Source of the DNA: an uncultured Clostridia bacterium
GTDB lineage: Bacteria; Bacillota; Clostridia; Christensenellales; Borkfalkiaceae
Reading direction: 5' to 3'
Assembly: GCA_937920115.1 (NCBI GenBank)
Contig: CALGVF010000363.1
Span: 1-8,873, forward strand
DNA length: 8,873 nt
The number at the start of each line of letters is the position of its first letter. Position 1 is the first letter of the stretch. The notes under the pieces were generated by a model that did no database searches, was not told the origin of the DNA, and was given only the letters and a program-made list of their open reading frames with translations. Made by a program: the position numbers and the translations under genes. Shown here piece by piece: positions 6,405-8,873 of this stretch.

Positions 6405-7637
6405 ATGAATAAAAAAATATTAAAAAAATATGCGGAACTCGTCGTAAAAACGGGCGTTAATCTTCAAAAAAAGGAAACGCTTGTAATTTCCGCTCCCGTA
6501 AACGCCGCCGATTTGGTCGAAGAGATCGTTCTTTCGGCTTATAAAAACGGAGCGTCGGACGTCGAAGTTTTATGGAACGACGAGATCGTATCGAAGTACG
6601 GTTTCAAGTACAAGACGAAAAAACAACTCGCGATTATTCCCGAATGGGAAAAGATACAGAGAGAGTCGTTCGTCGAGAAAAAAGTGGCGTATATGGCGAT
6701 TATCTCGGACGATCCCGAAAATTTCAAGGGTATTAACCCCGAAAAAACCGCGATATACAGAAGAGCGAAAAACGCCGCGTTTTCAAAATTCAGAGACTAC
6801 ACCTCGTCAAACAAAATACGGTGGAGTTTGTTCGCCTACCCGAATAAAAAATGGGCGAAAAAAGTATATCCCGATTTGTCCGCTACCGAGGCTGTGAAAA
6901 AACTTTGGCAGGCTATAATCGACACCGCGAGACTTTCCGCAGACGACCCCGTAAAGGCGTGGGAAGAGCATCAGAACACGCTTCAAAGTCGTTGCGATAA
7001 GTTAAACGGAGCGAAAATAAAGAAGTTGTACTACAAAAATTCTATCGGGACAGATTTTTCGATAGGACTTCCCGAAAACTATTTGTTCTGCGGCGGAGCG
7101 GAAGCGGGCGTTTTCGACGGAGTAATGTTCGCCGCCAACATACCGACCGAAGAAGTTTTCTCGTCCCCCGACAGAAACTCGGCGAACGGAAAATTAGTAG
7201 CCGCTATGCCTCTTTGCAGAAACGGGCAGATTATCGAGAACTTTTGGTTTGAATTTAAGGACGGTAAAATCGTCGATTACGGAGCGGAGAAAGGATATGA
7301 CAACCTTAAAAGCATAATCGAAACCGACGAGGGGTCTCGTTATCTCGGCGAGGTCGCTCTTGTCGGTTATAATTCGCCCGTCAGAAAACAAAATACGCTA
7401 TTTTACGAAACGCTTTTCGACGAAAATGCGAGTTGCCATTTCGCGATAGGCGATTCTTATCCGAACTGCGTAAAAGGCGGAGGGGATATGGACGAAAATC
7501 AGATTAAGGCGGCAGGGCTTAACGTATCGCTCGAACACGTCGATTTTATGGTCGGAACGAAAGATTTATCTATAAAAGCCGAGACTGAGGACGGAAAGAT
7601 TTTCGACGTTTTTATTGGCGGCGATTGGGCTATATAA
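6405..7637 (+). CDS. M29 family metallo-aminopeptidase (AmpS/aminopeptidase T type)
   Basis: This 410-residue cytosolic exopeptidase removes N-terminal residues from peptides using two divalent metal ions. The length matches the M29 family. Candidate metal-site residues are E249/E250 in NIPTEEVF (245-252), E316 in YLGEVALV (313-320), H345 in SCHFAIG (343-349), and H378 with D380 in EHVDFMVGTKDL (377-388). Y352 sits where the family catalytic Tyr is expected. These positions coincide with the numbering I recall for Thermus aminopeptidase T. The start at 6405 gives the usual N-terminus (MNKKILKKYAELVVKTGVN). An in-frame ATG at 6396 lies before the predicted transcription start and is rejected. 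No Shine-Dalgarno precedes 6405, so the mRNA is probably leaderless or nearly so. The gene is divergent from the P-type ATPase and is followed after 12 nt by the degenerate ATPase gene, probably in one operon. The family call is secure; the physiological substrate is unknown. Confidence 0.93.
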   Translation: MNKKILKKYAELVVKTGVNLQKKETLVISAPVNAADLVEEIVLSAYKNGASDVEVLWNDEIVSKYGFKYKTKKQLAIIPEWEKIQRESFVEKKVAYMAIISDDPENFKGINPEKTAIYRRAKNAAFSKFRDYTSSNKIRWSLFAYPNKKWAKKVYPDLSATEAVKKLWQAIIDTARLSADDPVKAWEEHQNTLQSRCDKLNGAKIKKLYYKNSIGTDFSIGLPENYLFCGGAEAGVFDGVMFAANIPTEEVFSSPDRNSANGKLVAAMPLCRNGQIIENFWFEFKDGKIVDYGAEKGYDNLKSIIETDEGSRYLGEVALVGYNSPVRKQNTLFYETLFDENASCHFAIGDSYPNCVKGGGDMDENQIKAAGLNVSLEHVDFMVGTKDLSIKAETEDGKIFDVFIGGDWAI

Positions 7638-7649
7638 GAGGGCGACGAT

Positions 7650-8873
7650 ATGGACGATAAAATTAAGATAATCGAGTACAAAGTAGAGAATTTCGACGAG
7701 ATTTCCGAGGAAAAACTCGAAGAGACCATCGAAAAGGTCAAACTTGTAAACGGCGTTCTCGACGCTAAATTCGATAACGAAAACAAGTCTCTTCGCTACG
7801 GAATAAGCGACAAAACGAGCGATTATGACGTTTTCAGTACGATATGCGGTATTTTTGAAGAAGAAAATATCGAGTTTGATTTCGGCGGCGACGAGGAAGT
7901 AAAAGATACTTCGGGAGAGGGAGAGCAAGCCGAACCCGAAGAGGAGACGGAAGAAGATAAGAAAACCGAAAAGAAGAAAGAGAGAAAATTCGATATTATC
8001 GAAAGTGTGGTTATTCTTTCGATTTCGGCGATTTTAATTTTAATCGGCTTCATTTTACGCAAAAAGAATAACGTTGCGACTTGGATATATATGTTCGGGT
8101 ACGCTTTGGCGGGCTATGAAACGCTTTATTCGATTATATCCGACTTTGCGGAAAAGAGATATTTCGGCGAAAAAATTATTATTCTTGTTTCGTCGTTCGT
8201 CATTCTGTATTTCGGTTATAGGTTGGCGGGAAGTCTTATAATCTTCGCTTATTCTTTGAATGCTTTTATCAGAACTCTTCTGAACGATAAAGCGGAAAAG
8301 ATAAAGGAACTCGATTATTCCGACGAACAAAAGGAAAAGTGGAGTGAAGATTCGGAACGTATGAAAAAGGCGAAAAAGAACCTTCTGTTATACGATTTGG
8401 TAACTTTCGGAATAGGACTTCTTATCGCGTTCATTCCGCCGCTTTTCAAAATAAAACAATACGGCACGCTGTTGACGTCAAAGTGGCTCTATACGGGCGT
8501 TCTGTTTATCGTGTTCACGAGAATAGGAAACGTACTTTATTCGCTTAAATCGAGCAGAGTATTCGCCTTTTTGAAATCTGCCGATAACGGCGTTAATATT
8601 CCCGATAATCGACTTATAGACAGACTTTCCGTTATCGATTGTGTATGTATGGGGCGTACGGGCGTAATAACGAACGTAAACGGAAAGATTACGAAAACGG
8701 TCGCCGAAGACAAAGAAAGACTTATTAAAATTCTCGTTTCGGCAGAAAGCGTGGCGAGAGGAGTTGTCGCGAAAGTTGTACTCGATACTTATTCGGAAGT
8801 AGAAAAACTCGAAGTTACGGACGGTAAATATTACGAGGGTAAAGGCGTCGAGTGTTATATAGACGGTAAAAAA
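7650..8873 (+). CDS. Degenerate CadA/ZntA-like P1B ATPase homolog without A domain (3' end outside window)
   Basis: The frame is open to the last base (408 codons, no stop). GAGGG at 7638-7642 supports the ATG at 7650. The order follows Cd/Zn P1B ATPases: an HMA-like domain (6-75), an acidic then basic linker (80-113), and helices near 118-136, 144-162, 173-192, 193-211, 246-266 and 278-298. The start of a P/N region follows (326-408), including YYEGKGVECYIDGK (394-407), which resembles the family GxGVxAxVDGK segment. Nearly every working motif is replaced. No CxxC occurs in the HMA-like domain. The actuator domain with TGES is missing: only a charged linker (212-245) joins M2 to M3. RIG (291-293) stands where CPC is expected, and GRTGVIT (335-341) where DKTGTLT is expected, removing the phosphorylated Asp. 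It is therefore unlikely to pump. A regulatory partner of an intact pump, or an early-stage decaying paralog, are both possible. The alignment uses remembered family consensus. Confidence 0.8.
   Translation, partial: MDDKIKIIEYKVENFDEISEEKLEETIEKVKLVNGVLDAKFDNENKSLRYGISDKTSDYDVFSTICGIFEEENIEFDFGGDEEVKDTSGEGEQAEPEEETEEDKKTEKKKERKFDIIESVVILSISAILILIGFILRKKNNVATWIYMFGYALAGYETLYSIISDFAEKRYFGEKIIILVSSFVILYFGYRLAGSLIIFAYSLNAFIRTLLNDKAEKIKELDYSDEQKEKWSEDSERMKKAKKNLLLYDLVTFGIGLLIAFIPPLFKIKQYGTLLTSKWLYTGVLFIVFTRIGNVLYSLKSSRVFAFLKSADNGVNIPDNRLIDRLSVIDCVCMGRTGVITNVNGKITKTVAEDKERLIKILVSAESVARGVVAKVVLDTYSEVEKLEVTDGKYYEGKGVECYIDGKK

Noticed and set aside
8649..8672. GRTGV explained by a local frameshift in a normal DKTGT motif
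   Set aside because: The same frame matches the family on both sides (SVIDCVCM before, NGKITK after) and no alternative frame restores DKTGT. Other motifs are also lost independently.

Overview
The window looks like a chromosome segment from an anaerobic, gut-type Clostridia/Firmicutes bacterium. The evidence is base composition that looks moderate to low in GC, frequent AGA and ATA codons, strong AGGAG-type ribosome sites, and gene families common in that group. A Christensenellales-like uncultured lineage is possible, but I cannot fix the taxon from this sequence. I see six protein genes and no rRNA, tRNA, CRISPR array or transposase.

Left part (1-3340, + strand): an intact L-rhamnose isomerase gene (rhaA) is followed by a hairpin and then two tightly linked P-loop GTPase genes. 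The first is a COG0523/CobW-type putative metallochaperone. It has the CxCC motif and a 51-residue His/Asp/Glu/Cys-rich insert. The second begins 3 nt later. It is a divergent relative without the CxCC motif, and its C-terminal part resembles the YcgQ (DUF1980/TIGR03943) domain. The pair probably acts in metal handling, with zinc the likeliest metal by family precedent.

Middle (3341-3642): a gene-free stretch holds two related palindromes in opposite orientation, which together give a MITE-like or REP-pair layout. It also holds one perfect 18-bp bidirectional terminator between convergent genes.

Right part (3643-8873): a ten-TM P-type ATPase of the CtpE/Exp7-like class lies on the - strand. 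It is divergent from an M29 metallo-aminopeptidase gene on the + strand, and both have clear sigma70-type promoters in the 176-bp gap. The aminopeptidase transcript is predicted to start only about 3 nt before its ATG. The window ends inside a sixth gene, only 12 nt after the aminopeptidase, that keeps the membrane layout of a CadA/ZntA-type heavy-metal ATPase but has lost its functional motifs. There is no CxxC in the N-terminal HMA-like domain, no actuator domain, RIG in place of CPC, and GRTGV in place of DKTGT. The frame is still open over 408 codons.

How they may fit together: four of the six genes belong to metal-chaperone or ion-pump families, and the other two are metal-dependent enzymes. 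That is suggestive of metal homeostasis, but the transcription units are separate and I see no metal-responsive operator. The most unusual item is the A-domain-less, catalytically dead P1B-ATPase-like protein. The GTPase pair with the YcgQ-like tail is second.
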